From: Rhodovulum sp. P5
Lineage (GTDB): Bacteria > Pseudomonadota > Alphaproteobacteria > Rhodobacterales > Rhodobacteraceae
Length of the DNA stretch: 64,000 nucleotides
Direction of reading: 5' to 3'
NCBI RefSeq assembly: GCF_002079305.1
Contig: NZ_CP015039.1
Span: 2,005,501 to 2,069,500, forward strand
In this document: in pieces, positions 24,810-33,644 of the stretch
How the letters are laid out: each line of letters opens with the position of its first letter
How positions within the stretch are numbered: the stretch's first letter is position 1
The notes under the pieces: model-generated
Database searches by the model: none
The model's input: only the letters and a program-made list of their open reading frames with translations
Told to the model about the DNA's origin: nothing
Program-made: the position numbers and the translations under genes

Positions 24810-25715
24810 TCAGACCTTTACAAGAACTTGTGGCGCCGCTTCCCGAAAGGAACGCGGCGCTTTCGCTTCGCGGGCAAGAAGAAGAACGTTCTCGCAGGTG
24901 TCGAAAGCAAAGTTGTCCAGCAAGGCGCGAAACTTGCTCATCGTGGATGCGAGACCGACCCGCGTCTTGAACTTCCGCGCCATCGACATCGGCACATGCG
25001 GCCGGTCGGTGGCGAAGTCTGCCGGGTGGAGATAGACAACCGCCGGACGGCCCTCGGCATTCATGCGCTTTATGCTTTGCCGGATCAGCGGCTCAGGCAG
25101 CAGGCGCAAGTAGCCGCCCCCGGAGAACCCGATACGTTGCCCGAGGATCCGTGTGATGCTCATCGGCAGTTCAGGGATCTTTCGGCCGCTCGGGGCCGTG
25201 AACATGTGCCGGTCCAGCGGACAGGGGTAACCACCATGCGCCCGCGGCGCCGGAAACAGGCTGGCATCGTAAACGAGCCCGGCATCCAGAAGCACGTCGA
25301 AGGCCCATTCGCTGCCCGGCGTGATCGAGAACGAAGGCGCGCGAAACCCGCGCGGCCGCACACCGGACGCCGTCCCGATCGCCTCGATCGAACGGTCGAG
25401 GTCGGCGGCAAACTCCTCTGGCGTCAGGGTGTTCACGGTCCGATGCCAATAGGAATGCGTCGAAATCTCGTGCCCGCGATCGGCGATATCCTTGATCACA
25501 TGCGGGTACTTGTCGGCGATCCAGCCAACCACGAAGAAGCTTGCCCGCACACCTTTCTCTTCCAGGGTATCGAGGATCTCCATCGTGCGCCGTTCGAGGA
25601 TCGACGGAAGCGCATCCCACGTCGCCGGGTCGTCCACACCTGCGATTCCCACCATGTGGAACCAGTCCTCAATATCGAAGGACAGGGCGTTGACGACTGC
25701 GGTACTGCGTTCCAT
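24810..25715 (-). CDS. Polysaccharide deacetylase, DUF3473 (exosortase-locus) type
   Basis: A 301-residue NodB-fold hydrolase predicted to remove N-acetyl groups from a surface polysaccharide. FDIEDWFH (13-20) holds the catalytic and metal Asp; HEISTHSYWH (82-91) supplies the metal histidines; YLHPADF and the C-terminal block correspond to the DUF3473 extension found in deacetylases of PEP-CTERM/exosortase loci. I take ATG 25713-25715, as AGAGGG lies 10 nt before it; an ATG at 25724 is too close to that site. No signal peptide is obvious. It is convergent with the sugar transferase gene. Confidence 0.9.
   Translation of the reverse strand: MERSTAVVNALSFDIEDWFHMVGIAGVDDPATWDALPSILERRTMEILDTLEEKGVRASFFVVGWIADKYPHVIKDIADRGHEISTHSYWHRTVNTLTPEEFAADLDRSIEAIGTASGVRPRGFRAPSFSITPGSEWAFDVLLDAGLVYDASLFPAPRAHGGYPCPLDRHMFTAPSGRKIPELPMSITRILGQRIGFSGGGYLRLLPEPLIRQSIKRMNAEGRPAVVYLHPADFATDRPHVPMSMARKFKTRVGLASTMSKFRALLDNFAFDTCENVLLLAREAKAPRSFREAAPQVLVKV
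24833..24868 (+). terminator. Possible terminator of the sugar transferase gene
   Basis: Stem GCGCCGC/GCGGCGC (24833-24839 with 24854-24860) followed by TTTCGCTT. It lies inside the 3' end of the convergent deacetylase gene, so it may also be chance. Confidence 0.3.
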
Positions 25716-25872
25716 GGGAAACATGCCCTCTGAAAATATGTTTATGGTTCCATCGCAGGGCGCGAAACCAAAAGGTTTATAGAAGCACAATTAGACATTG
25801 TCAGGGCATAGGCTACCCTATTTCCAATCGTTCACGCAGTCGCTATCGACGCAACCCGGAAAAATGGGCAGG

Positions 25873-25899
25873 TTTGGGCAAATTCGTGCCTTTTTGCCC
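25873..25899. promoter_or_regulatory. Inverted repeat in the deacetylase upstream region
   Basis: GGGCAAA (25876-25882) and TTTGCCC (25893-25899), 10-nt spacer, within the AT-richer gap 25716-25961. A related TTTGGGCAAA box occurs at 23882-23891 upstream of the sugar transferase gene. Candidate regulator site; the protein is unknown. Confidence 0.35.
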
Positions 25900-25961
25900 G
25901 AAGACGGCCATATTTCGCCGGCTTACAGGCGGTCGGCCTTGGCCAGGGGACTGCCGCCCCC

Positions 25962-26792
25962 TCAGCCGCGCGACTCCGTTTCATGCGACCAGTTTTCGAT
26001 CACCTGCACCGCCTCCTCGGCCGTCTCGACATAGGTGAAGAGCGACAGGTCCCGTTTCGAAATCGTCCCCGCCTCTGCCAACGCCTCCCAGTTGATCACA
26101 CTCTCCCAGAAGCGGCGCCCGAACAGGAGGAACGGAACCGGGTCCATGCGCCGGGTCTGGATCAGGGTCAGGGCCTCGAACATCTCGTCCAACGTTCCGA
26201 ACCCGCCGGGAAAGATCGCGATGGCCGAGGCGCGCAGCAGGAAGTGCATCTTGCGCATCGCGAAGTAGTGGAAATTGAAACACAGGTCCGGCGTGACATA
26301 GGGATTGGGCTGCTGTTCATGGGGCAGGACGATATTCAGCCCGATGGACACGCCGCCCGCATCGGCCGCGCCGCGGTTGCCCGCCTCCATCACGCCGGGG
26401 CCGCCGCCGGTGACGATCACATGCTCCAGCCGCTCGCCGGTCTGTCCCTTCTGCGTCATCAGCCGGGCGAATTCCCGTGCCTCGCCATAGTAGCGGGTCA
26501 ACTCCGCAAGCGTCCGGGTGGCGGCCTTGTCCCGATTACGCGGGGCGGGGATGCGTGCGCCACCAAACAGCACGATGGTGCTTTCGATCCCGTAGTCGCG
26601 CATCATCAGGTCGGGCTTCAGCAGTTCAAGCTGAAGCCGCACCGCCCGCAACTCGTCCCGGCACAGAAAATCCGGATCGGCAAAGGCCAGCCGGTAAGAC
26701 GGCGACCGCGTCTGGGGGGTGTCCGGAATGTCGCGCGCCGTCCGGATGTCGTGCTGGGCGTCGCGGAACGGGCGGCCTGAATCGTCATTCAT
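25962..26792 (-). CDS. LOG family (TIGR00730) Rossmann-fold protein
   Basis: A 276-residue protein of the family that includes cytokinin riboside 5'-monophosphate phosphoribohydrolases and bacterial nucleotide 5'-monophosphate nucleosidases. Both family motifs are present: GGGPGVMEA (129-137) and PGGFGTLDE (195-203). An N-terminal extension of about 70 residues marks the longer class. The frame continues far upstream, but the ATG at 26790-26792 fits and leaves room for the dapD promoter. Substrate specificity is not predictable. Confidence 0.88.
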   Translation of the reverse strand: MNDDSGRPFRDAQHDIRTARDIPDTPQTRSPSYRLAFADPDFLCRDELRAVRLQLELLKPDLMMRDYGIESTIVLFGGARIPAPRNRDKAATRTLAELTRYYGEAREFARLMTQKGQTGERLEHVIVTGGGPGVMEAGNRGAADAGGVSIGLNIVLPHEQQPNPYVTPDLCFNFHYFAMRKMHFLLRASAIAIFPGGFGTLDEMFEALTLIQTRRMDPVPFLLFGRRFWESVINWEALAEAGTISKRDLSLFTYVETAEEAVQVIENWSHETESRG

Positions 26793-26810
26793 GGGGCAGC
26801 TTGCCTTGCA

Positions 26811-26839
26811 TTGCGCCGGTTGTGTTCTGCGTCTATAGC
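26811..26839 (+). promoter_or_regulatory. Candidate promoter of dapD
   Basis: TTGCGC (26811-26816), 17-nt spacer, TATAGC (26834-26839), 43 nt upstream of dapD and divergent from the LOG gene. Confidence 0.5.
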
Positions 26840-26882
26840 GTCTCGCCAAGCGAAACCATAAACCTTTTGCGAGGGGATCCGC

Positions 26883-27710
26883 ATGTCCAACGCCCAGCTC
26901 GAAGCCGCCATCGAAGCCGCATGGGAGGCCCGCGACACGATCACGCCCGCGACCGGCGGCGAGACGCGCGAGGCCATCGAGGACACCCTGAACGCCCTTG
27001 ACCGGGGTGAGTTGCGGGTGGCCGAAAAGCTGGAAAGCGGCGACTGGCATGTCAATCAATGGGCGAAAAAGGCGGTGCTGCTGGGCTTCCGCCTGAAGGA
27101 CATGGAGAGCCAGGACGGCGGCCCGCAGGGCGGCCATTGGTGGGACAAGGTCGACAGCAAGTTCAAGGGCTGGGGCGACAATGAATGGGGTGCTGCGGGC
27201 TTCCGCGCCGTGCCCAACTGTATCGTCCGCAAATCCGCCTTTATCGCGCCGAATGTCGTGCTGATGCCGTCCTTCGTCAATCTCGGCGCCTATGTGGACG
27301 AGGGCACGATGGTCGACACCTGGGCCACCGTCGGCTCGTGCGCGCAAATCGGCAAGAACGTGCATCTGTCGGGCGGCGTCGGCATCGGCGGCGTGCTGGA
27401 ACCGATGCAGGCCGGCCCGACGATCATCGAGGACAACTGCTTCATCGGCGCCCGGTCCGAGGTCGTCGAGGGCTGCATCGTGCGCGAAGGCTCGGTCCTG
27501 GGGATGGGCGTGTTCATCGGCAAATCGACCAAGATCGTCGACCGCGAGACCGGAGAGGTCATGTATGGCGAGGTGCCGCCCTATTCCGTCGTGGTCTCGG
27601 GATCGATGCCGTCCAAGGGCGGCGTGAACCTCTATTGCGCGGTCATCGTGAAACGGGTGGATGCGCAGACCCGGTCCAAGACCGGCATCAACGACCTTCT
27701 CAGGGACTGA
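26883..27710 (+). CDS. dapD: 2,3,4,5-tetrahydropyridine-2,6-dicarboxylate N-succinyltransferase
   Basis: DapD transfers succinyl from succinyl-CoA to tetrahydrodipicolinate in the lysine/diaminopimelate pathway. The 275-residue protein has the left-handed beta-helix of hexapeptide repeats ([20 protein letters not shown] and [11 protein letters not shown]) and the conserved [16 protein letters not shown] block. Length equals the family norm. Start ATG 26883 is preceded by GAGGGG. The LysE-type exporter gene begins inside its stop codon. Confidence 0.96.
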   Translation: MSNAQLEAAIEAAWEARDTITPATGGETREAIEDTLNALDRGELRVAEKLESGDWHVNQWAKKAVLLGFRLKDMESQDGGPQGGHWWDKVDSKFKGWGDNEWGAAGFRAVPNCIVRKSAFIAPNVVLMPSFVNLGAYVDEGTMVDTWATVGSCAQIGKNVHLSGGVGIGGVLEPMQAGPTIIEDNCFIGARSEVVEGCIVREGSVLGMGVFIGKSTKIVDRETGEVMYGEVPPYSVVVSGSMPSKGGVNLYCAVIVKRVDAQTRSKTGINDLLRD

Positions 27711-28342
27711 TGTTCGACTATTCGCTCGCCCACTGGCTGGCGTTCGGCACGGCGGCGGTTCTCTTGAACCTGTCGCCCGGGCCGGACCTTGCCTTCATTC
27801 TTGGCAAGGTGGCGCAAGGCGGGCGGCGCGCGGGATTTGCCGCGATGTTCGGGATCTGGACGGGCGCGACGGTCCATGTCGCGCTTGCCGCGGCGGGTCT
27901 GTCGGTCCTCATCGCCTCATCGCAGGTGGGCTTTTCCATCGTGAAATGGGTCGGCGCGGCGTATCTGGTCTGGCTGGGCGTACAGGCGTTCCGCGCCCAG
28001 GGCAGCGGCCTGCGGGTCACGGACCTGCCCAAGGTCTCGCTCTGGAAGACCTTCCGCGATGGGGCCCTGGTGAATATCATGAACCCGAAGATGGCGGTGT
28101 TCATGATGGCCTTTCTGCCGCAGTTCGTGGTGCCCGGGGCGGGGCCGGTGGCCGCGCAACTCGCGCTCCATGGCGTGTTGATCATCGCGGCGGCGGCTGT
28201 GATCGAACCCCTTGCGATCGTGCTGGGCGATGCTGCGATGGGCCGCGTGCGGCGCTCTCGCCGGGCCGCGATCTGGATGGAACGGGCACTGGGCGGGCTG
28301 TTCATCGCGTTGGGTGTTCGCCTTGCCAGCGAAAAGCTCTGA
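27710..28342 (+). CDS. LysE/RhtB family amino-acid exporter
   Basis: A 210-residue inner-membrane exporter with six hydrophobic segments. The N-terminal LNLSPGPDLAFILGKVAQGGRRAG motif is diagnostic of the LysE superfamily, and NIMNPKMAVFMMAFLPQF marks the second conserved region. ATG 27710 shares its A with the dapD TGA, so expression is coupled to lysine biosynthesis; export of a lysine-pathway or related amino acid is plausible but unproven. Confidence 0.92.
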   Translation: MFDYSLAHWLAFGTAAVLLNLSPGPDLAFILGKVAQGGRRAGFAAMFGIWTGATVHVALAAAGLSVLIASSQVGFSIVKWVGAAYLVWLGVQAFRAQGSGLRVTDLPKVSLWKTFRDGALVNIMNPKMAVFMMAFLPQFVVPGAGPVAAQLALHGVLIIAAAAVIEPLAIVLGDAAMGRVRRSRRAAIWMERALGGLFIALGVRLASEKL

Positions 28343-28352
28343 GGAACAGTCG

Positions 28353-28709
28353 ATGAAAGACAAGCCGGAAGAGCCAAAGCCGCGCCGCGCGCAACAGGTC
28401 TTCACCCTTGTGGTGGAGGTCGGCCGCAAGCCCGAGGATGGCCTGCCCGAGGGCGCGACGGGCGCGGGGCTGATCTGCTATGCCGCCGGACGGGATGAGG
28501 CAGAGGCAGTCCGTGAAACGGTGGCCGTCTTAAAACAGGCGGGCCTTGCACCGCTTGACGTCACCGGCCACGGCACCGCGGACGAAATGAGGGCACAAGG
28601 CTTCGAAATCGGCGAAGAGGAAGCGGTGTTGATGGCCCGTGCCCTGGAAGAAAACGCAGTGATCGTCGCGCAGATGGAACCGTTTTTCGGCGAAGACGGG
28701 ACTGAGTGA
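28353..28709 (+). CDS. Hypothetical protein (118 aa), conserved-looking, unknown function
   Basis: A 118-residue soluble acidic protein starting 10 nt after the LysE-type gene with its own ATG. It has a strand-rich start (QQVFTLVVEVGRKPEDGLPEG), a central GLICYAAGRDEAEAVRETVAVLKQAGL helix and the DVTGHGTADEM segment, then an acidic helix. No signal peptide, membrane helix or metal motif. It reads as an alpha/beta domain of about 100 residues; I do not recognise the family. Probably co-transcribed with dapD and the exporter. Confidence 0.75.
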   Translation: MKDKPEEPKPRRAQQVFTLVVEVGRKPEDGLPEGATGAGLICYAAGRDEAEAVRETVAVLKQAGLAPLDVTGHGTADEMRAQGFEIGEEEAVLMARALEENAVIVAQMEPFFGEDGTE

Positions 28710-28797
28710 GCGCAGATGCGCCCGCTGTCACGACGCCGTTAACAAACTCGGGGAAGAGGGGCAGGTCGGCAAACGCCCCAAAGCCCGAGGAGTCAGA

Positions 28798-29862
28798 ATG
28801 CCCCGCTTCATCCCAGCCGCTGCCACGCTCGCCATCTGCGGTCTCACAGCGCCCTGCGCCATCGCTGCGACGGTGTCATGGCAAACCCTGTCCGGCGACG
28901 CACCGATTGTGATCGGCCATCGCGGTGCCGCCGCCTATCTTCCCGAGGATACGATCGGCGGGAACGAACTGGCCGCAACGATGGGCGCGCAATATGTCGA
29001 AACCGACGTGCAACTGACGCGCGACGGGCAACTCGTCGTCATGCATGATGAAACGCTTGACCGCACGACCAATGTCGAGGATCTGTTCGCGCCCCGGAAC
29101 GGTGGCTATGCGGTCGCGGATTTCGACCTTGCAGAAATCCAGATGCTGACGGCAGAACCGACCGGCCTGGCATCGGACACCTATCCGGGCTTCACGCCCC
29201 GGGCCGCCGATCCCTACCGGGTTCCGTCGCTGGCCGAGATGCTGGACGCACTGAACGCCTATAACCTGGCGACCGGCAGCGATGTCGGCATCCTTGTCGA
29301 GGTCAAGGGAGCCTACAGTGAAGAGGCCAACAAGCTGGCGGTGGAAACCCTGATCGAAAAGGGCTTCACCTCCGGCGCGATGCCCGGTTCGGTGCAGTCC
29401 TTCAACCTTGAGAATGTCGAGGAAATGGCCGGCCTGATCGCAGCGGCCGGCGCCGATATCGACCTCTTTCAGCTCGGTGGCGCGGGCTATGCCTACGGCC
29501 AATGGTTCGTCGGCCCGGCCGTCGACGACCTCCGCCCGCTCAGCCTTCTGGCAACCTATGTCGACGGGATCGCGATCCTCGACAGCTATATCAGCGAAGA
29601 GCTGATCGAAGCCGCCCACGGATATGGACTTGAGGTCTATGGCTGGACCTTCCGCCCCGCCGACGAGGCCGACGCGGATACGATGACGGCCCCCTATCTG
29701 GCGTGGGGGCTGGACGGTTTCATCACCGATAACACCGATCTCATTCTGGCGGCCATTTCCAGCTATGGGATTGCCGCTGTACCACTGCCGGCCACGCTGC
29801 CGATGGCGCTGGCCGGGATGGCGGGTTTCGGTCTGGCTGCGCGCCGCCGTCGCAAGGGCTGA
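28798..29862 (+). CDS. Secreted glycerophosphodiester phosphodiesterase with a VPLPA-CTERM sorting tail
   Basis: A 354-residue exported enzyme. A signal peptide (to about residue 23) precedes a GDPD TIM-barrel with the catalytic HRG (41-43) and the PED pair near 49-51, ETDVQLTRDGQLVVMHDETLDRTT and VEVKG. From residue 328 the protein ends VPLPATLPMALAGMAGFG followed by a helix and RRRRK: the VPLPA-CTERM tripartite sorting signal (motif, membrane helix, basic end) that exosortase/archaeosortase-type enzymes cut. The mature enzyme should be surface-bound and release glycerol phosphate from phosphodiesters. GAGGAG precedes ATG 28798. Confidence 0.92.
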   Translation: MPRFIPAAATLAICGLTAPCAIAATVSWQTLSGDAPIVIGHRGAAAYLPEDTIGGNELAATMGAQYVETDVQLTRDGQLVVMHDETLDRTTNVEDLFAPRNGGYAVADFDLAEIQMLTAEPTGLASDTYPGFTPRAADPYRVPSLAEMLDALNAYNLATGSDVGILVEVKGAYSEEANKLAVETLIEKGFTSGAMPGSVQSFNLENVEEMAGLIAAAGADIDLFQLGGAGYAYGQWFVGPAVDDLRPLSLLATYVDGIAILDSYISEELIEAAHGYGLEVYGWTFRPADEADADTMTAPYLAWGLDGFITDNTDLILAAISSYGIAAVPLPATLPMALAGMAGFGLAARRRRKG

Positions 29863-29944
29863 TCCAACCTTCGGGCCGCCGGCATCCCGCCGGCGGTTCC
29901 CGGCGCGATGCAAACTCGACCGCTGTCAGGCGCGCCGCATCCTG

Positions 29945-30238
29945 TCAGACCAGACCGTCGATGCGCCTCGCCAGTTCGATATCCTTCATCGACAGTCCAC
30001 CGGCATCATGGGTGGTCAGCGTCACCTCAACGGTCTTGTAGACATTCGACCATTCCGGGTGGTGGTCCAGCTTTTCCGCCCAGAGCGCCACGCGCGTCAT
30101 GAAGCCGAATGCCGACACGAAATCGGCAAAGACGAAGGTCCGGCAAATGGCGTCCCGCCCGTCGACCATCGCCCAGCCGCAGTCATGCAGGGCCTCCAAA
30201 TCGGTCTCGCGCTGCACCTCGGTCAAGGGGGCGGTCAT
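29945..30238 (-). CDS. phhB: Pterin-4a-carbinolamine dehydratase (4a-hydroxytetrahydrobiopterin dehydratase)
   Basis: A 97-residue enzyme that dehydrates 4a-hydroxytetrahydropterin, recycling the cofactor of aromatic amino-acid hydroxylases, or serves in molybdopterin/pterin repair. The active-site signature HHPEW is at 59-63, followed by [19 protein letters not shown]. It is the last gene of a leftward operon (RidA, GDPD, DUF482, phhB), overlapping the DUF482 stop by 4 nt. No phenylalanine hydroxylase gene is nearby. The pteridine-reductase-like SDR at 4 kb is another pterin gene but not linked. Confidence 0.94.
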   Translation of the reverse strand: MTAPLTEVQRETDLEALHDCGWAMVDGRDAICRTFVFADFVSAFGFMTRVALWAEKLDHHPEWSNVYKTVEVTLTTHDAGGLSMKDIELARRIDGLV

Positions 30239-31422
30239 GGCTGCTCCTCGTTATGGACTTTCCGGAAGGGGCCGTAGTCGGTCAGCACTTCGATTTCTTC
30301 CTCCACCGCGCCGCGTTCGGCGACCAGATACCGGTCAACGGCCGCGCGCAGACCGGGGTCGGCGATCCAGTGCAAGGAATGGGTCTGCACCGGCAGGTAA
30401 CCGCGGGCGAGCTTGTGGGTGCCTTGCGCCCCGGCCTCGACCGTCTCCAGCCCGTGGGCGATGGCATAGTCGATGGCCTGATAATAGCAGCACTCGAAAT
30501 GCAGGCAGGGGTGGTCCTCTAGACAGCCCCAGTAGCGGCCGTAAAGCCGCGTTCGCCCGATGACGTTCAGCGCACCCGCCACGGGTTCGCCCTTGCGCAT
30601 GGCCAAGACCAACAGGATGTCATCGCGCAAGGTATCCTGCGCCCGGTCAAAGAACGCCCGCGTCAGATAGGGCGTGCCCCATTTGCGCATGCCCGTGTCC
30701 TGATAGAAATGCCAGAACGCCTCCCAATGGGCGGGCGTGATGGCGTCGCCGGTCAGTTGCACGATCTCACCGCCGAAACCCTTCGCCGTTGCCCGCTCCT
30801 TGCGGATATTCTTTCGCTTGCGCGAGGACAGGTCGGACAGGAACGCATCGAAATCGGGATAGTCGCGGTTTTCCCAATGGAATTGTTGGGAAACCCGGTG
30901 CATCAGGCCCATCGCCGCGCCGGCGTCGGCTTCCTCTTCCGTGCAAAAGGTAATGTGGACCGATGACGCCCCGCCCTGCGCGGCCAGTTGCACCGCCCCC
31001 TGAACCAGCGCCGCCTGACCGAGCTCGGCCTTGTCCGGACGTACCAGGAACCGCCGGCCGGTTGCGGGGGTGAACGGCACCGCGATCTGGAGCTTGGGGT
31101 AATAGCGCCCCCCGGCGCGTTCGTACGCATGGGCCCAGTTGTGGTCGAAGACGTATTCCCCCTGGCTGTGGGTCTTCTGGTAGAGCGGCGCGACGCCGAT
31201 CACCGCGCCCATCCGCCGGGCAACAAGGTATTTCGGCGTCCAGCCCGTCCCCGGCCCGACCGATCCGCTGTCCTCCAGCGCCATCAGAAAGCGGTAGGTG
31301 GTGAACGGGTCCTCCGGGCGCCCGCCGTGTGCGGCCTCCGGGCAGGCACAGGCATCCCAGTCGGCCGCGCCGATCTGCGACAGCGATGTCAGCACCTCGA
31401 TCTCAACGGCTTCGGCGTCCAT
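30235..31422 (-). CDS. DUF482 / peptidogalycan biosynthesis family GNAT-fold protein
   Basis: A 395-residue protein of the FemAB-like GNAT superfamily (DUF482), named from plant and bacterial peptidogalycan proteins. The opening [17 protein letters not shown], the [25 protein letters not shown] block and the C-terminal [27 protein letters not shown] are typical. It probably transfers an acyl or aminoacyl group, substrate unknown. ATG at 31420-31422 has GGAGGTGG upstream. Coupled to phhB by a 4-nt overlap. Confidence 0.85.
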   Translation of the reverse strand: MDAEAVEIEVLTSLSQIGAADWDACACPEAAHGGRPEDPFTTYRFLMALEDSGSVGPGTGWTPKYLVARRMGAVIGVAPLYQKTHSQGEYVFDHNWAHAYERAGGRYYPKLQIAVPFTPATGRRFLVRPDKAELGQAALVQGAVQLAAQGGASSVHITFCTEEEADAGAAMGLMHRVSQQFHWENRDYPDFDAFLSDLSSRKRKNIRKERATAKGFGGEIVQLTGDAITPAHWEAFWHFYQDTGMRKWGTPYLTRAFFDRAQDTLRDDILLVLAMRKGEPVAGALNVIGRTRLYGRYWGCLEDHPCLHFECCYYQAIDYAIAHGLETVEAGAQGTHKLARGYLPVQTHSLHWIADPGLRAAVDRYLVAERGAVEEEIEVLTDYGPFRKVHNEEQP

Positions 31423-31467
31423 GGCCCACCTCCTTTGGCGAAGCAGATGGGTCGGTGCGCAGAGGGG

Positions 31468-32238
31468 TCAAGCGTCGGGGGCTGGGTGGCGGGCGGGATA
31501 CCCCTCAAAGGTGATGTTGTGGGCAACGCTGCGGGCGATCGCCTCTTCCCGGGCGCTCCGAACCGTCCAGCAGAAGATGGCGAAACCGGCACTGCGCAAC
31601 TCTGCCACGCGGGGCCGGGCAAGATCGGACCAGCGATGCGAGATGAAACTGGCGCCCAGCCGGTCGAAATCGGGAATTGCGCGAAGAACCTCGCGCACCG
31701 GGCCGTGCAGCGTCGGCCAATGCTCCGGCTCATAGGCGCAGGTGGTCAGCCCGCGCGGAATGTCGGGCGCGGCCTCGGCGATCTCCGCGATGGCATGCGG
31801 GTTGAAGGACATCACTGCAACCGGCCCGTCATAGCCCGACAGCACCGCGGCCACCGCCCGTTCCAGCGGGCCCACATCCATGCCCATCGCACCGTCCTGA
31901 TCCTTGATTTCGATCAGCAGCGGCACGCGGCCCGAAACCTCCTCCAGCACCGCGTCGAGCGTCGGGATCGTCTCCTCCCCGCCCAGCAGGGTGATCTGCT
32001 GCAAGGCCCTGGCGCGCCGCCCCGACACCGGCCCGGCCTCTCCCGTCAGCCGGTCGAGGCCATAGTCGTGAAAGACCATCGGCACGCCGTCGGCAGAGGG
32101 CTGGATATCGATCTCGATCCCATAGCCCCCGTCGATGGCCGCGCGCACCGCAGCCATCGAATTCTCGGGCCGCCCGGCCCCATGATAGGCCCGGTGGGCA
32201 ATCGGCGCTGTCAGGAACGCCTGCGGCAGCGGTGTCAT
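31468..32238 (-). CDS. Glycerophosphodiester phosphodiesterase (cytoplasmic, UgpQ type)
   Basis: A 256-residue cytoplasmic GDPD that hydrolyses glycerophosphodiesters to glycerol 3-phosphate and an alcohol. AHRAYHGAGRPENSMAA contains the His-Arg and Glu-Asn pair; IEIDIQPSADGVPMVFHDYGLDRLTG and LIEIKDQ supply metal ligands and catalytic residues. No signal peptide, in contrast to the VPLPA-CTERM paralogue at 28.8 kb. Its ATG overlaps the RidA stop by 4 nt. Confidence 0.93.
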   Translation of the reverse strand: MTPLPQAFLTAPIAHRAYHGAGRPENSMAAVRAAIDGGYGIEIDIQPSADGVPMVFHDYGLDRLTGEAGPVSGRRARALQQITLLGGEETIPTLDAVLEEVSGRVPLLIEIKDQDGAMGMDVGPLERAVAAVLSGYDGPVAVMSFNPHAIAEIAEAAPDIPRGLTTCAYEPEHWPTLHGPVREVLRAIPDFDRLGASFISHRWSDLARPRVAELRSAGFAIFCWTVRSAREEAIARSVAHNITFEGYPARHPAPDA

Positions 32239-32699
32239 GCGATTTCGAATATGCCCTCGATCTCCACCGCCACCCCAAAGGGCAGCGACGCAGCACTGAC
32301 GGCAGAGCGGGAATGGCGCCCCGCGTCGCCCAGCGCCTCGACCAGGAAGTCCGAGGCGCCGTTGACCACCTTGGGCTGATCGCCGAAGTCCGCCGTGGAA
32401 TTGACAAAGCCGGTCAGCTTGACCACCCGCTTCAACCGGTCAAGATCGCCGCCACAGGCCGCCTTGACCTGCGCAAGCAACCCGATGGCACAGGTTTTCG
32501 CCGCGGCGGCACCGGCGTCGACATCCATATCCGCCCCCAGCTTGCCGGTGATGAAGGCCCCATCGGCCATCGAGATCTGGCCCGACACGAAGACCAGATT
32601 GCCCGACACAACGTAAGGCACGTAATTCGCCGCCGGCGCGGGCGCATCAGGCAGGCTTACACCCATTTCGGCCAGTCGGGCCTCGTATCCACCGCTCAT
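32235..32699 (-). CDS. RidA family protein (YjgF/YER057c/UK114)
   Basis: A 154-residue protein of the Rid family; RidA proper hydrolyses reactive enamine/imine intermediates from PLP enzymes. The longer form here has YVPYVVSGNLVFVSGQISMADG and the C-terminal RSAVSAASLPFGVAVEIEGIFEIA of the Rid subgroup that begins with a GGYEARLAEMG-like helix. First gene of the operon, with a perfect GGAGGAAG ribosome-binding site before ATG 32699. Whether it keeps deaminase activity cannot be judged. Confidence 0.92.
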   Translation of the reverse strand: MSGGYEARLAEMGVSLPDAPAPAANYVPYVVSGNLVFVSGQISMADGAFITGKLGADMDVDAGAAAAKTCAIGLLAQVKAACGGDLDRLKRVVKLTGFVNSTADFGDQPKVVNGASDFLVEALGDAGRHSRSAVSAASLPFGVAVEIEGIFEIA

Positions 32700-32864
32700 C
32701 GACTTCCTCCGGTTTGGCTGGACTCGGTTGCGACGCTACCTTTGCGCAAAACTTCGCGAAACCGAAAAATGCAGGCGTCTCTTCCCGGCTCTGCGCGGCC
32801 TTTGGTCTTGTTATCATGGGCGAGCCATGTTTCCGTATTCGCGCTTGGAATTTCTCATTGGATA

Positions 32865-33644
32865 ATGGTCTTGCTTACACCACGACATGCGCGGAACGGA
32901 CAGTCGGGCCGAGCGGCGGCGCTTTTCGCGCTTGTGCTGCTGTCGGCTTGCGCGCGCCCTGACGCTCCGGCGGGCATCAACGACCCGGACGAGGCGCGCA
33001 ACCGGATCATCCACGAAGACAACGTGACACTCGACCGGGCGGTCATTCGCCCAGTGGCCAACGCCTATGGCACCGTCGTCCCGGGCCCCGTGCGGACGGG
33101 GATCGACAATTTCGCTTCGAACCTCGGCCTGCCGAGTGCGATCCTGAACAGCCTGCTGCAGTTCCGCCCCGGCGACGCGGTGAAGAATACCGGGCGCTTC
33201 GTGGTCAACAGCACCGTCGGGATCGGGGGCTTGTTCGACCCCGCCTCTGCCATGGGTCTGACCGAGGCCGAGGCCGATTTCGGCGAAACGCTCTATGTCT
33301 GGGGGGTGCCGGAAGGCGAATATGTCGAACATCCGGTACTTGGCCCATCGACAACGCGCGATTCGGTCGGCGGGCTGGTCGACATGGTGCTGGACCCGCT
33401 GGGATTTGTGAACGCGGCAAGCGTGGCGCGCAATGCGAAAGCCTCGGCCGGGGTGATCAAGGTGTTGAACTTCCGCTACGAAAGCGAAGGGCTGATCGAC
33501 TCGGTCCTTTACGACAGCGCCGACAGCTATGCGCAGTCACGCCAGATTTACCTCGACAACAGGCGGTTTGAGCTAGGTCAGGGGCGTGACCCGACCTATT
33601 TCGATCCATATGAGGACCCTTACGATGACCCCGCATTCGAATAA
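32865..33644 (+). CDS. mlaA: MlaA family outer-membrane lipoprotein
   Basis: MlaA removes misplaced phospholipids from the outer leaflet of the outer membrane. The 259-residue protein has a lipoprotein signal with lipobox LSAC (Cys29), then the MlaA core: NRIIHEDN, FASNLGLPSAILNSLLQFRPGDAVKNTGRFVVNSTVGIGGLFD and FGETLYVWGVPEGEYVEHPVLGPSTTRDSVG. ATG 32865 has only a weak ribosome-binding site but gives the right signal length. mlaC follows with a 20-nt overlap. Confidence 0.93.
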   Translation: MVLLTPRHARNGQSGRAAALFALVLLSACARPDAPAGINDPDEARNRIIHEDNVTLDRAVIRPVANAYGTVVPGPVRTGIDNFASNLGLPSAILNSLLQFRPGDAVKNTGRFVVNSTVGIGGLFDPASAMGLTEAEADFGETLYVWGVPEGEYVEHPVLGPSTTRDSVGGLVDMVLDPLGFVNAASVARNAKASAGVIKVLNFRYESEGLIDSVLYDSADSYAQSRQIYLDNRRFELGQGRDPTYFDPYEDPYDDPAFE

